Below, in pieces: positions 1 to 11,912 of a stretch of 64,000 bases of DNA. The stretch covers positions 62,001-126,000 of the forward strand of contig OMZY01000003.1 in assembly GCA_900315675.1 (NCBI GenBank). Direction: 5' to 3'. How positions within the stretch are numbered: the first letter of the stretch is position 1; every line of letters starts with the position of its first letter. Under the pieces are notes generated by a model, which was not told the DNA's origin, searched no databases, and saw only the letters and a list, made by a program, of their open reading frames with translations. This DNA comes from an uncultured Eubacteriales bacterium. GTDB taxonomy: Bacteria; Bacillota; Clostridia; Christensenellales; Aristaeellaceae. The translations under genes and the position numbers were made by a program.

Positions 1-482
1 GGTTGACCGATGTTACTGAATTTAAGTACTACGTTGGCATTGAGGTAAAGAAAGTATATCTCAGTGCCATCCTGGATCTGTATGACAGACGGATTGTCAG
101 CTATGTGATTCGGGATACTAATGATAATCCGCTGGTGTTTGACACATTCCGGGCAGCGATTGCTGCAAATCCGGATGCGCATCCTCTGAGTCACAGCGAC
201 AGAGGATTCCAATACACATGTCGGCCTTTCCACCATATGCTGACAAAAGCCGGGATGACTCAGAGCATGTCCAGAGTTGCCAAATGCATTGATAATGGAC
301 CAATGGAAGGATTCTGGGGTATTCTGAAGCGAGAACGGTATTACGGGATACGCTTCACCGATAGAGCAAGCTTGGTCAACATGATTGAAAACTTCATTCA
401 CTACTACAACACCGAACGGCTCCAACGGAACCTTGGTGTACTCACTCCCATGGAAAAGCATGAGCTGTACTTCGCTGCTTAA
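1..482 (+). CDS. IS3-family transposase OrfB, C-terminal part (cut by window edge)
   Basis: This is the integrase-type (DDE) catalytic part of an IS3-family transposase, which cuts and joins the ends of its insertion sequence. The reading frame is open at the left edge of the window, so the N-terminus is missing. The three catalytic acidic positions are visible: Asp in TDVTEF at the start, Asp in HSDRG about residue 66, and Glu in the EGFWGILKRE stretch about residue 103. The tail HYYNTERLQRNLGVLTP is typical of this family. The first TTG codon lies inside the conserved core and is not the true start. The catalytic part looks intact here, but whether the element is active depends on sequence outside the window. 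Family assignment is confident; the IS name is not known. Confidence 0.9.
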   Translation, partial: LTDVTEFKYYVGIEVKKVYLSAILDLYDRRIVSYVIRDTNDNPLVFDTFRAAIAANPDAHPLSHSDRGFQYTCRPFHHMLTKAGMTQSMSRVAKCIDNGPMEGFWGILKRERYYGIRFTDRASLVNMIENFIHYYNTERLQRNLGVLTPMEKHELYFAA

Positions 483-497
483 GTGAAAATTAGCCCG

Positions 498-522
498 GGA
501 GGGCAGATTTATCTGACCCTCC
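498..522. terminator. Hairpin just after the transposase stop codon
   Basis: GGAGGG at 498 pairs with CCCTCC ending at 522, extended by CAGA/TCTG around a TTTA loop. It follows the transposase stop by 15 bases and could be a transcription stop or part of the right end of the insertion sequence. There is no long T-run, so a strong intrinsic terminator is not certain. Confidence 0.45.
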
Positions 523-534
523 TTGACTGCCTTT

Positions 535-612
535 TAGCACACTGATGGCAGCCGGTCAAGGGTGGCCGCAGGCCACTTGCGAAGCCCTTGACCGGATGAC
601 AGCAGTGTGCTA
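535..612. repeat. Three-level nested inverted repeat (REP-like structure)
   Basis: Outer arms TAGCACACTG (535-544) and CAGTGTGCTA (603-612), middle arms CCGGTCAAGGG (552-562) and CCCTTGACCGG (585-595), and an inner hairpin TGGCC-GCA-GGCCA (563-575) are all perfect. No coding capacity is seen. The structure lies between the transposase and the next gene. It may be a REP/BIME-like repeat, a non-autonomous mobile element or a structured RNA. Confidence 0.6.
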
Positions 613-634
613 TTTGCCGTGCTTTCCCTAAAGA

Positions 635-670
635 AAATCTCTGGCAACCTTTGTTGGTTACCAGAGATTT
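635..670. terminator. Long hairpin with T-rich flank
   Basis: AAATCTCTGGCAACC (635-649) pairs with GGTTACCAGAGATTT (656-670), broken only by one G-U type position. A T-rich stretch, TGTTTTTTAT, follows about 14 bases later on the plus strand. It could end transcription from the left, or on the minus strand end transcription of the 774-1112 gene. The stretch 671-773 between this hairpin and that gene shows nothing else recognisable. Confidence 0.5.
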
Positions 671-773
671 CTTGGCCCGTCTTGTTTTTTATTTCACTGT
701 CCACTTGACGGGATGCGGTTCACAGGACAGTCCGGTGTTTTATGCTGTGAGCCCGGCTCCAAAGGGGTTGCGT

Positions 774-1112
774 TCAGCCAAATTCCTGTGTTACGGCGAT
801 TTTTCCGACAATGTGGGCATTGAATTTGTCCAGGTCTTCAGCAGGAATCCAGAATTCCTCATGGCGGGAATTGCCGACGATATGAGGTTCATATCCTGCG
901 ATAAAAGCGTCGTCCACTTCAAACCGGGTCACATAACCTTTGTGATCCTCATTGAATTTCGCATTCCATCCGGACGCTATCTCAACGGCATATTCCTCAT
1001 TGAGAACCGGATAGAAAATCGGCTGCTCCGGCAGTCTGGGCGGGAATTTTGTATAGCCGCTTTCCGCAATCAGATTCAGTTCTTTAGTGCCTACAGGCCT
1101 GTATAAAATCAT
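774..1112 (-). CDS. Small conserved protein (family often labelled ADP-ribosylation/crystallin J1)
   Basis: A 112-residue soluble protein without signal peptide or membrane segment. The opening LYRPVGTKELNLI, the PPRLPEQPIFYPVLNEEYA block (about residues 25-43) and FWIPAEDLDKFNAHIVGKI near the end match, from memory, a widespread small family that databases name ADP-ribosylation/crystallin J1 although no activity is established for it. Length and both ends agree with a complete gene. It is transcribed in the same direction as, and downstream of, the zinc-ribbon protein with only 39 bases between them, so the two are probably one transcript. The biochemical role is unknown. Confidence 0.65.
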   Translation of the reverse strand: MILYRPVGTKELNLIAESGYTKFPPRLPEQPIFYPVLNEEYAVEIASGWNAKFNEDHKGYVTRFEVDDAFIAGYEPHIVGNSRHEEFWIPAEDLDKFNAHIVGKIAVTQEFG

Positions 1113-1151
1113 GTATCCACCTCGTCAAGGGTGCGCTGGTTCATCATGGAA

Positions 1152-2282
1152 TTATTTGATCTGAACCAGGTCCGCAATTTTGTTGCCCTTTTCGTCGGAG
1201 ATGAAGGGCTGGGCGCCGGTGCGCTTGGAGGTGATGTACAGATTGTCATTCACGTTGACGTTCATCCAGTCGCTTTCAGCCAGCCGGTAGGTGGCAGGGG
1301 CTTCCTTGCCCTTCTTGTGCTCCACCGTGAAGGCGTAGGCTTCGGTCCGTTTGCCCTCCCGCTCATTTTCGCCGAGTTCCACTTCCGGCCAGGAGGTGTT
1401 GTGATCCTCACCGGAGGCAGTCACATCCCGGGAAGGCGTCCAGCGCCAGATATTATAGTAGTATTTCGTCTGGTACCGGGGTACCTGCACGTAGATGGGC
1501 TGCTGAACGGTTTCGGTATAGTATTCCGTGGTATAGACCGGGCGTTCGTGGGGGACTTCGGTGAAGGTTCCGTTTCCGTTGTCGGAATAGGTGTAATAGG
1601 TTTCGTAGTGGTCCACTACCTGGCGGGAACGCTGGACTTCCACGCTTTCATAATGATCCAGCACGCTGTCATAGTGGTGAAGCTCGTTCCGCGCGTCGGT
1701 CTGTTCCGCTCCTTCCGGAAGCGTCCAGCCGGATTCGCTGAACATTTTATTTTCTTCTATATTGATATTCCGGACCCACTGCAGACCGGTAACCGTCAGG
1801 TCTCCATCGGTCTTGTTTCCGTTCATCCAGACGAAAAGGCCGATGATGACCAGCAGGATAACCAGCAGAATGGTCATCGGGCTGCGGCGCTTTGCCTGCG
1901 GGGCGAAAACCTGGGGCTGGGCAGCAGCTTCGGCGGCTTCCCGCTCCTTTTTCTTCTGCAGCATCTGGAAGTAGTTGGCTTCCGAATCGGCGCGGCTGGA
2001 ACCGCAGTTTCCGCAGAACTGGGCGTTGTCGCTGTTCAGGGAGTTACAGAAGGAACAGTACCAGTCCGGATTTTTGCTGACGTATTTGGCCTGTTCTTCA
2101 TTCAGGTATTCCACGTCGGCGCGTTCATCTTCCTCCCGGATTTCGCCCTCGTTATATCCCTTCATATAGAACTGGACGTCTCCGCGGGCACGGCCGCAGG
2201 AGGGACAGTTGGTCACATCCCCGCGGATTTCCTTCGACCCGCAGACAGGGCAGTCCCAGTATCCCATGACGAGTTTAGACAT
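1152..2282 (-). CDS. Zinc-ribbon / RanBP2-type zinc-finger membrane protein
   Basis: A 376-residue protein of unknown function with two zinc sites before a single membrane segment. The first is a ribbon with Cys11, Cys14, Cys26 and Cys29. The second, Cys76, Cys79, Cys90 and Cys93 preceded by Trp74 and with an Asn between the pairs, has the spacing of a RanBP2-type finger. A short charged helix rich in K, E and A follows, then one transmembrane helix at about 134-153. The remaining ~220 residues, rich in Tyr, Glu and His, would be on the outer face. The start has a good ribosome site (AAAGGAG) and lies below a TTGACG-18-TACAAT promoter. The two metal sites suggest a cytosolic sensing or docking part attached to an external domain, but this is inference. 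Confidence 0.7.
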   Translation of the reverse strand: MSKLVMGYWDCPVCGSKEIRGDVTNCPSCGRARGDVQFYMKGYNEGEIREEDERADVEYLNEEQAKYVSKNPDWYCSFCNSLNSDNAQFCGNCGSSRADSEANYFQMLQKKKEREAAEAAAQPQVFAPQAKRRSPMTILLVILLVIIGLFVWMNGNKTDGDLTVTGLQWVRNINIEENKMFSESGWTLPEGAEQTDARNELHHYDSVLDHYESVEVQRSRQVVDHYETYYTYSDNGNGTFTEVPHERPVYTTEYYTETVQQPIYVQVPRYQTKYYYNIWRWTPSRDVTASGEDHNTSWPEVELGENEREGKRTEAYAFTVEHKKGKEAPATYRLAESDWMNVNVNDNLYITSKRTGAQPFISDEKGNKIADLVQIK

Positions 2283-2342
2283 GATATACGCTCCTTTGAT
2301 CAGACCCTGTATTCCGAAAAAATCCTGTATTCAATCACTGCC

Positions 2343-2372
2343 ATTGTACATTGGAAACGGGATTTCCGTCAA
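2343..2372 (-). promoter_or_regulatory. Sigma-A promoter for the zinc-ribbon gene
   Basis: On the minus strand, TTGACG (2367-2372) and TACAAT (2343-2348) are separated by 18 bases, about 60 bases upstream of the start codon at 2282. Confidence 0.65.
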
Positions 2373-2428
2373 CGATTCTTTGATCGGCAGGGGCCATTTT
2401 TTCTTTGGGAATCCGGCGCTTGTCCATA

Positions 2429-2457
2429 TTGCAAAAAACAAGTTCCTTTGATACAAT
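2429..2457 (+). promoter_or_regulatory. Sigma-A promoter of the ATP synthase operon
   Basis: TTGCAA (2429-2434) and TACAAT (2452-2457) are separated by exactly 17 bases. Transcription would begin near 2464, just before the atpI ribosome site GAGAGGAGG at 2480-2488. Confidence 0.75.
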
Positions 2458-2491
2458 AATCGGTGGTTTGTGTATCTCGGAGAGGAGGCCG

Positions 2492-2915
2492 ATGCCAGGC
2501 ATGGATCCTGCAGTAAAAAAGGAAACCGGGTACATCGCCGTTTGGGTGGTGCTGCTCAGCCTGGTCATGGAGGCCGTTTTTTTGCTTGTCGGGAAATGGG
2601 AGCTTCCGGTGCTTTTCGGCAACCTGGGCGGAGCTGCTGTTGCCATCGGCAATTTCTGGCTGATGGCAGTAACGGTCAGCAAGGCGCTTGAAAAGGGAAA
2701 ACCGGAAGAGGCTGCCTCCAAAGTAAAGGCAACCGCGACCTTCCGCCTGGCAGGCTGTGCACTGCTGTGCGTACTCCTCATTGCCGTGTTTAAGACCAAT
2801 CTTTACGCAACGGTGATTCCGCTGCTCTTTCCCCGGATCGGCATTGCATTCCGGCCACTGATTGACCGGAAGCGCGGTGTGGAAACGCCGGGGACGGAAG
2901 AAGGAAGTGATCTGA

Positions 2916-2923
<8 letters not shown>
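2492..2923 (+). CDS. atpI: ATP synthase subunit I-like membrane protein
   Basis: A membrane protein of about 143 residues opening the ATP synthase operon. It has four hydrophobic segments and few charges outside a short KALEKGKPEEAASK loop, as in the AtpI family, which helps assemble the c-ring and may conduct ions. The family is poorly conserved, so the call rests mainly on size, topology and position directly before atpB. An upstream frame extension exists, but the ATG at 2492, just after a GAGAGGAGG ribosome site, is preferred; the ATG at 2501 is a second possibility. Its stop overlaps the start of atpB by eight bases, which implies coupled translation. Confidence 0.75.
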
Positions 2924-4200
<1,277 letters not shown>

Positions 4201-4268
4201 ATCCGCTGCGGCGGGGAGATCCGCGATCGGCAGCAGGATGATTTCATGAATGAACTGAGAGGAAAAAC

Positions 4269-4763
4269 ATGCAGTTTTTAGATGTTATTTCCGTCAATAT
4301 CTGGGCGATTCTGGCCTCACTGGCGAATCTGCTGCTGTTGACATGGATTATCAAGCGGTTCCTCTTTAAGCCTGTGAAAAAGATGATGGACGCGCGGCGC
4401 AACACCATCGATGAGTACTATGCCCAGGCGCAGGCGGCGAGGGATGAAGCCGAGGAAAGCCGGCTGAATTACGAGGCTGCCATGGCCGCGGCAAAGCAGA
4501 CGGGTGATCAGATCATTGCTGACGCGAACCGTACGGCTGAATACCGGAGCAACGAAATCGTCGCGGAAGCGCGGGAGCGGGCTTCGGAGATCCGCCGCCA
4601 GGCGGAAGCGGACGCCGTGCTGGAACGCAAGAAGGCGGAAGCCGAAATGAAGCACGAGATCGCCAATGTGTCCGCACAGCTGACCGGGAAACTGCTGCAG
4701 CGTGAGATCAACGAGGAGGATCATCGCGAACTGATTGACTCCTTCCTGAACGAGCTGGACTGA
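4269..4763 (+). CDS. atpF: F0F1 ATP synthase subunit b
   Basis: Subunit b is the peripheral stalk that holds F1 still against F0. The 164-residue sequence shows one N-terminal membrane helix (about residues 8-28) followed by FLFKPVKKMMDAR and a long charged helix rich in Ala, Glu and Arg that would dimerise as a coiled coil, which is the normal family plan and length. The ATG at 4269 has an AGAGGAAA ribosome site. It lies 101 bases after atpE, and the gap is largely occupied by the heptamer repeat. atpH follows after 25 bases. Confidence 0.95.
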   Translation: MQFLDVISVNIWAILASLANLLLLTWIIKRFLFKPVKKMMDARRNTIDEYYAQAQAARDEAEESRLNYEAAMAAAKQTGDQIIADANRTAEYRSNEIVAEARERASEIRRQAEADAVLERKKAEAEMKHEIANVSAQLTGKLLQREINEEDHRELIDSFLNELD

Positions 4764-4788
4764 ACGGCGGCAAGACGGGAGACAGACA

Positions 4789-5315
4789 ATGACGACAACG
4801 AGTAGGGAATATGCCGAGGCGCTGTTTGAGCTGGCGGTTCAGGGCAACGTGACGGAGGAAACGTCCGAAGGCCTGGAGACCGTGATCAGCGCGCTGATGC
4901 AGACGCCGGAATACAGGGCGCTGCTGGCCAGCCCCGCGATCGGCAAGGAAGAGCGGCTGAACGCTCTGGACAGCGCTTTCCGCGGAAAGATTCCGGATAT
5001 CCTGCTGGCCATTCTGCGCATGATGATCTCAAGGGGTCAGGTATCGGCGCTGAACGGAATGGCAAGGGATTATGAGGAACTTGCCAGAGGATACCGCGGC
5101 GAGACCGTTGCCGTGGTGACGTCCGCTGTACCGCTGAAAGAGGCGGAAGCGGTGGCGCTGCGCGCCAAGCTTGAGAAAAAACTGGCGCGGAAGGTGACGC
5201 TCCAGTTCCGGGTTAATCCGGAGCTGATCGGCGGTATCCGCGTGGAAGCAGACGGCCGTGTGATTGACGGCAGTATCCGGAATAAGCTTGATGAGATCAA
5301 GGAAGTGATGAACGC

Positions 5316-5319
<4 letters not shown>
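4789..5319 (+). CDS. atpH: F0F1 ATP synthase subunit delta
   Basis: Delta joins the top of the alpha3beta3 head to the b-subunit stalk. The 176-residue protein begins with the family motif [11 protein letters not shown], has an all-helical N-terminal half, and ends with the conserved block [23 protein letters not shown] (residues about 142-160) and a short helix, as in other delta subunits. The length is normal. Its stop overlaps the ATG of atpA in an ATGA arrangement, indicating coupled translation. Confidence 0.95.
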
Positions 5320-6809
<1,490 letters not shown>

Positions 6810-6812
6810 CGG

Positions 6813-7622
6813 ATGGGCGCTGATATCAAATCATTGCGGAGCCGCATCCGCAGTGTGGACTCCACACTGCACCTGACCAAAGCCATGGGGCTGGTTGCGG
6901 CATCCAAGATCCGCAAGGCGACCCGGACCATGAATCAGAGCCGGGAGTACGCTTCCGCCATGGACGATGTGGTTTCCGTGCTCAGTTCCTCCCCGGAATG
7001 CGCGCGTACACCGTATATGCGGCCTTCGGGAGAGGGAACCCGGCTGATCGTGATTGCGGGTGACCGCGGACTCGCGGGCGGCTACAATGCCAATGTGTTC
7101 CGCCTGACTGCCACGGTGGAGAACGCAGAGGTGATCCCGATCGGCAAGCGTGCCTGCGACCACTGGGGAAAGCCGGTGGTCTCCTCGGAAAAGTATCCGG
7201 CGACAGAGGCCGCGAAGCTGGCGAATGAGCTGTGCCGGGATTTCACGGAGGGCAAGTTTGCCAGGCTGGGCATTCTGTATACCCGCTACCGTTCCATGAT
7301 GAGCCAGGAAGCCACCCTGCTGTGGGTGTTGCCGCTGGAGAAGCAGGAAAAGGAAACGGAAAACGCGGAAGCGGCACCGGTGTTTGAACCGAACGAGCAG
7401 ACCGTGCTGAACGCCGCAGTTCCCACCTACATCAGCGGCCTGCTGACGGCCTGCATCCGGGAAAGCTACGCCTGTGAAGTGGCAGCGCGCCGGATGGCGA
7501 TGGATTCCGCCGGCAAGAACGCCCAGGAAATGATCGACAACCTGCAGCTGCAGTATAACCGGGCACGTCAGAACTCCATTACCCAGGAAATCACGGAGAT
7601 TGTGGCCGGATCGGGAATGTAA
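6813..7622 (+). CDS. atpG: F0F1 ATP synthase subunit gamma
   Basis: Gamma is the rotating central shaft. The 269-residue sequence keeps both ends of the shaft: the N-terminal helix with the conserved block LTKAMGLVAASKIRKA (about residues 22-37) and the C-terminal helix with MIDNLQLQYNRARQNSITQEI. The Rossmann-like middle domain begins with IVIAGDRGLAGGYN. It is somewhat shorter than the ~286-residue norm, mostly in the middle domain, but no key segment is missing. The start ATG is three bases after atpA. A 98-base gap with a short repeat and a hairpin separates it from atpD, unusually wide for this operon. Confidence 0.96.
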   Translation: MGADIKSLRSRIRSVDSTLHLTKAMGLVAASKIRKATRTMNQSREYASAMDDVVSVLSSSPECARTPYMRPSGEGTRLIVIAGDRGLAGGYNANVFRLTATVENAEVIPIGKRACDHWGKPVVSSEKYPATEAAKLANELCRDFTEGKFARLGILYTRYRSMMSQEATLLWVLPLEKQEKETENAEAAPVFEPNEQTVLNAAVPTYISGLLTACIRESYACEVAARRMAMDSAGKNAQEMIDNLQLQYNRARQNSITQEITEIVAGSGM

Positions 7623-7632
7623 AATCAATGCA

Positions 7633-7682
7633 GAATGCAGAATTAAGACTGACAACGGAGGAAAATCCTCTGCTTCGGTCAG
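7633..7682 (+). other. Short 7-bp repeat plus hairpin between atpG and atpD
   Basis: Two heptamer-like units (GAATGCA, GAATTAA; 7633-7646) are followed by a stem-loop: CTGAC (7649-7653) with GTCAG (7678-7682), enclosing GAGGA-AAA-TCCTC (7658-7670). There is no T-run, so it looks like an mRNA-stability or processing element rather than a terminator. Confidence 0.45.
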
Positions 7683-7690
7683 AAGTATAA

Positions 7691-9384
<1,694 letters not shown>

Positions 9385-9393
9385 ACAAAAAAC

Positions 9394-9424
9394 GGCGGAC
9401 GGGTTACCCGTCCGCCTTATTTTC
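9394..9424 (+). terminator. Intrinsic terminator of the ATP synthase operon
   Basis: GGCGGACGGG (9394-9403) pairs with CCCGTCCGCC (9407-9416) around TTA, followed by TTATTTTC. Confidence 0.85.
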
Positions 9425-9445
9425 AAAAGCAGGAGGAGAAACAAC

Positions 9446-10705
9446 ATGGACCGTCTTGAACAATTTCTGAATTTTGCGGAGCAGTCGCCTACCGCCTTTC
9501 ACGCGGCGGCCGGGTTCCGGGAAATGCTGAAGGACGCGGGTTTTGCGGAGCTGAAGGAGACGGATCCCTGGCTGGTGGACGCGGGCGGAAAGTATTATGT
9601 GGTACGGAATGATTCCGCGGTCATCGCCTTTGAGGTTCCGGAAACCGGTTTTTCTCCTTTCCGGATTGTAGCGGCACACGGGGATTCCCCTGCCTTCAAG
9701 CTGAAGGAATACTATGAAGACGCCGGGGATCACTATGTACGGCTGAATGTGGAACGGTACGGCGGAATGATCATGGCCACCTGGCTGGACAGGCCCCTGT
9801 CCGTAGCCGGCCGGCTGGCTGTCCGGGAAGGTGACGGCGTGGGAATCCGCCTTGTGAACCTGGACCGGGACGCGGTGCTGATTCCGAATCAGCCGATCCA
9901 CTTCAACCGGGAAGCCAATGACGGCTTCAAGTATGATCCCCAGACGGATCTGATGCCCCTGTACGGAGATCAGGACGCGAAGGGCGGGCTGATGGAGGAA
10001 ATCGCTGAAGCCGCCGGCGTTCGCCGGGAGGATATCCTCAGCCATGATCTGTTCCTGTACAGCAGGGAGAGGGCCAGCGTCTGGGGCGCCGGAGACGCCT
10101 TTTTCTCCTGCGCGAGAATTGACGACCTGGAATGCGCCTGGGCCGGTATGGCCGCGCTGACGGAAAGCAGCGCCAGGGACGCGGTGAATGTATGTGCGAT
10201 TTTTGACAACGAGGAAGTGGGCTCCTCCACCCGCCAGGGAGCGGATTCCTCCTTCCTGTATGATACGCTGACCCGGCTGGGTTTTGCGCTGGGCGCTTCA
10301 GACGGGGAAATCCGGGCGGCGATTGCCGGAAGCTTTATGGTTTCCGCGGACAACGCCCACGCGGTACATCCCAATCATCCGGAAAAGTTTGACCGGCAGA
10401 ACAGGTCCTACATGAACAAAGGCATTGTGATCAAACACAATGCCAACCAGAAATATACAACGGACGCGGTTTCCTCAGCACGCTTCACCCTGGTGTGTGA
10501 ACGGGCCGGCGTGCCGGTGCAGCATTTTGTGAACCGGTCGGACCTGCCGGGCGGATCCACGCTGGGCAATATCTCCAATACCCATGTTTCCATGGACACG
10601 GTGGATATCGGCCTGGCGCAGCTGGCCATGCACTCCCTGTATGAGACAGCAGGAACAAAGGACCTGGAGTACCTGCTTAAGGCACTGGAAGAATTCTGGA
10701 AATAA
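9446..10705 (+). CDS. apeB: M18-family aminopeptidase
   Basis: A 419-residue cytoplasmic zinc aminopeptidase that would remove N-terminal residues (acidic ones in characterised relatives) from peptides. Family M18 features are in order: AHGDSPAFKLK with metal ligand His78, DNEEVGSSTRQG near residues 254-265 with the catalytic and metal-binding glutamates, SADNAHAVHPN about 302-312, and the final metal histidine in NTHVSMDTVDIG. Length is normal for the family. The ATG at 9446 has an AGGAGGAG site. It lies alone after the ATP synthase terminator and converges on the sugar kinase. No promoter stands out in the 60-base gap, so readthrough from atpC may contribute. Confidence 0.92.
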   Translation: MDRLEQFLNFAEQSPTAFHAAAGFREMLKDAGFAELKETDPWLVDAGGKYYVVRNDSAVIAFEVPETGFSPFRIVAAHGDSPAFKLKEYYEDAGDHYVRLNVERYGGMIMATWLDRPLSVAGRLAVREGDGVGIRLVNLDRDAVLIPNQPIHFNREANDGFKYDPQTDLMPLYGDQDAKGGLMEEIAEAAGVRREDILSHDLFLYSRERASVWGAGDAFFSCARIDDLECAWAGMAALTESSARDAVNVCAIFDNEEVGSSTRQGADSSFLYDTLTRLGFALGASDGEIRAAIAGSFMVSADNAHAVHPNHPEKFDRQNRSYMNKGIVIKHNANQKYTTDAVSSARFTLVCERAGVPVQHFVNRSDLPGGSTLGNISNTHVSMDTVDIGLAQLAMHSLYETAGTKDLEYLLKALEEFWK

Positions 10706-10713
10706 GATGACGC

Positions 10714-10747
10714 AATTCAGAATTCAGAATTAAGAATTCAGAATTAA
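10714..10747. repeat. 7-bp tandem repeat after apeB
   Basis: AATTCA, GAATTCA, GAATTAA, GAATTCA and GAATTAA follow each other, starting nine bases after the apeB stop codon. Confidence 0.9.
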
Positions 10748-10775
10748 TGCCCTTTTCCGGGATTGGATCCTGAAC

Positions 10776-10795
10776 ATTATGAATTATGAATTGGT
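10776..10795. repeat. Heptamer-like repeat at the stop of the sugar-kinase gene
   Basis: On the minus strand AATTCAT-AATTCAT-AATG overlaps the kinase stop codon. Both convergent genes here therefore end in a 7-bp repeat. An ATTATGAATTATGAA copy recurs at 28258. Confidence 0.7.
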
Positions 10796-11710
10796 CTTCA
10801 GGCCAAATTCTGATGGCAGGAAATGCGGACAGGTGTTTTCCAGGGAACAGATGACTGAGGAAGCAAGCCGGACGCCGATACAGCAGGCTTCGGCCAGCGT
10901 TTTGCCATAGGTCAGACCGGCAGCAACGCCGGCAAAGAAGGCGTCCCCGGCTCCGGTGGTATCCGCTACCGGCACCTGCTGCGCGGCGCAGGCGCCGTAC
11001 TGTCCGTACCGGTCCGCCCAGATGGCACCGTCTCCTCCGAGCGTAACGACCATGGCAGGAATTTCCGCGTCGATCACCCTTTCGGAAAGCCTGCGGGCCA
11101 GGCAACCGGGCTCTTCGCAGCCAAATTCAATGGAGAAAAGGACTTCCGCCTCCTGGCGGTTGCAGACAAAGCAGTCTGTCTGCTGCAGGAAGGCACGGCG
11201 GTCCAGGGCAATATTGATGTTCGAGACGGCAGCATAAACCTTTTTGCCGTATTTATGCTTCAGCCGGTATATTTCTTCCATGAGGGCTTCATCCAGATCC
11301 AGTTCCAGCAGGATGCTGTCGGCTGAGGCAAAGAGGGGATTTCCTACCGCCTGCAGCACGGGCAGCAGGGGGGACAGGTCGGGCCGGTGGGAGATGGAAG
11401 CGCATACATCATTGTTGTTGTCAAACACAGCGAGCCAGGTACCCATTCCGTCGGGCACCTTCCGGATCAGGCGAGTATCCACTCCGTGCTCCGCCAGGCG
11501 CGTCAGCACATCTTCCCCGGCACCGTTGGGATCCACCAGGGAAAGGAGTACCGGATCGAGCCCCAGGTTGCCCAGGTCTTCCGCGATATTCCGGCTGACG
11601 CCGCCATGGACGTAACGGACCTTTCCGGCGTTGCGCCCGCCGGGGATATAGGTGCGGGAGGGGTAGCCCTTGATATCCACAAAGACGCATCCAATGACTA
11701 TAATACTCAT
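10784..11710 (-). CDS. PfkB-family carbohydrate/nucleoside kinase
   Basis: A 308-residue ribokinase-fold kinase that phosphorylates a sugar or nucleoside with ATP. It shows the N-terminal glycine-rich substrate region GGVSRNIAEDLGNLG, and near residue 250 the anion hole and catalytic Asp in DTTGAGDAFFAG, the PfkB signature. The opening FVDIKGYPS and the GGRNAGKVRYVHGG stretch resemble pseudouridine kinases, but the substrate cannot be settled by eye. The start at 11710 is chosen because an AAGGAGA ribosome site precedes it; a 16-residue upstream extension lacks one. It is convergent with apeB and divergent from the cyclo-ligase gene. Its stop codon is embedded in a heptamer repeat. Confidence 0.85.
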   Translation of the reverse strand: MSIIVIGCVFVDIKGYPSRTYIPGGRNAGKVRYVHGGVSRNIAEDLGNLGLDPVLLSLVDPNGAGEDVLTRLAEHGVDTRLIRKVPDGMGTWLAVFDNNNDVCASISHRPDLSPLLPVLQAVGNPLFASADSILLELDLDEALMEEIYRLKHKYGKKVYAAVSNINIALDRRAFLQQTDCFVCNRQEAEVLFSIEFGCEEPGCLARRLSERVIDAEIPAMVVTLGGDGAIWADRYGQYGACAAQQVPVADTTGAGDAFFAGVAAGLTYGKTLAEACCIGVRLASSVICSLENTCPHFLPSEFGLKTNS

Positions 11711-11763
11711 GTGTTTCTCCTTTTCAGGCCCTTGTACACAGAAAGAATGACACAACAAGAAAA

Positions 11764-11827
11764 CCGGTTGTTTCTATCAAAAGCGTTTTTCTTATTTTAC
11801 CACAGGAAACACATGAAAAACAACCGG
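11764..11827. promoter_or_regulatory. Spaced inverted repeat in the divergent promoter region
   Basis: CCGGTTGTTT (11764-11773) and AAACAACCGG (11818-11827) are perfect inverted arms about five helical turns apart, flanking a minus-strand TTGTTT-18-TAAAAT promoter candidate for the kinase gene. On the plus strand an extended -10, TGATACAAT (11852-11860), may serve the cyclo-ligase gene. Paired arms at this distance suggest a looping repressor site, with no regulator identified. Confidence 0.45.
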
Positions 11828-11912
11828 AAAACAGCATAAACGGATACAGTATGATACAATACCAGACGGCAAGGAAGCGAACCGGGCCGGTCAACCGAAA
11901 GGCGGCAGCAGC

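Noticed and set aside
483..773. Possible tRNA or other structured RNA gene in the hairpin-rich gap
   Set aside because: No cloverleaf with T-loop and anticodon arm can be drawn; the structures are simple nested palindromes.
1131..2459. Long open frame (442 codons) on the plus strand opposite the zinc-ribbon gene
   Set aside because: It is the antisense of a gene with clear cysteine motifs, promoter and ribosome site; its own sequence has no domain features.
2405..2491. Longer N-terminus for AtpI
   Set aside because: It would begin before the promoter's -35 and -10 elements, while a ribosome site directly precedes 2492.
11711..11758. Longer N-terminus for the PfkB kinase
   Set aside because: No ribosome site; the kinase fold begins at the methionine at 11710 after AAGGAGA.
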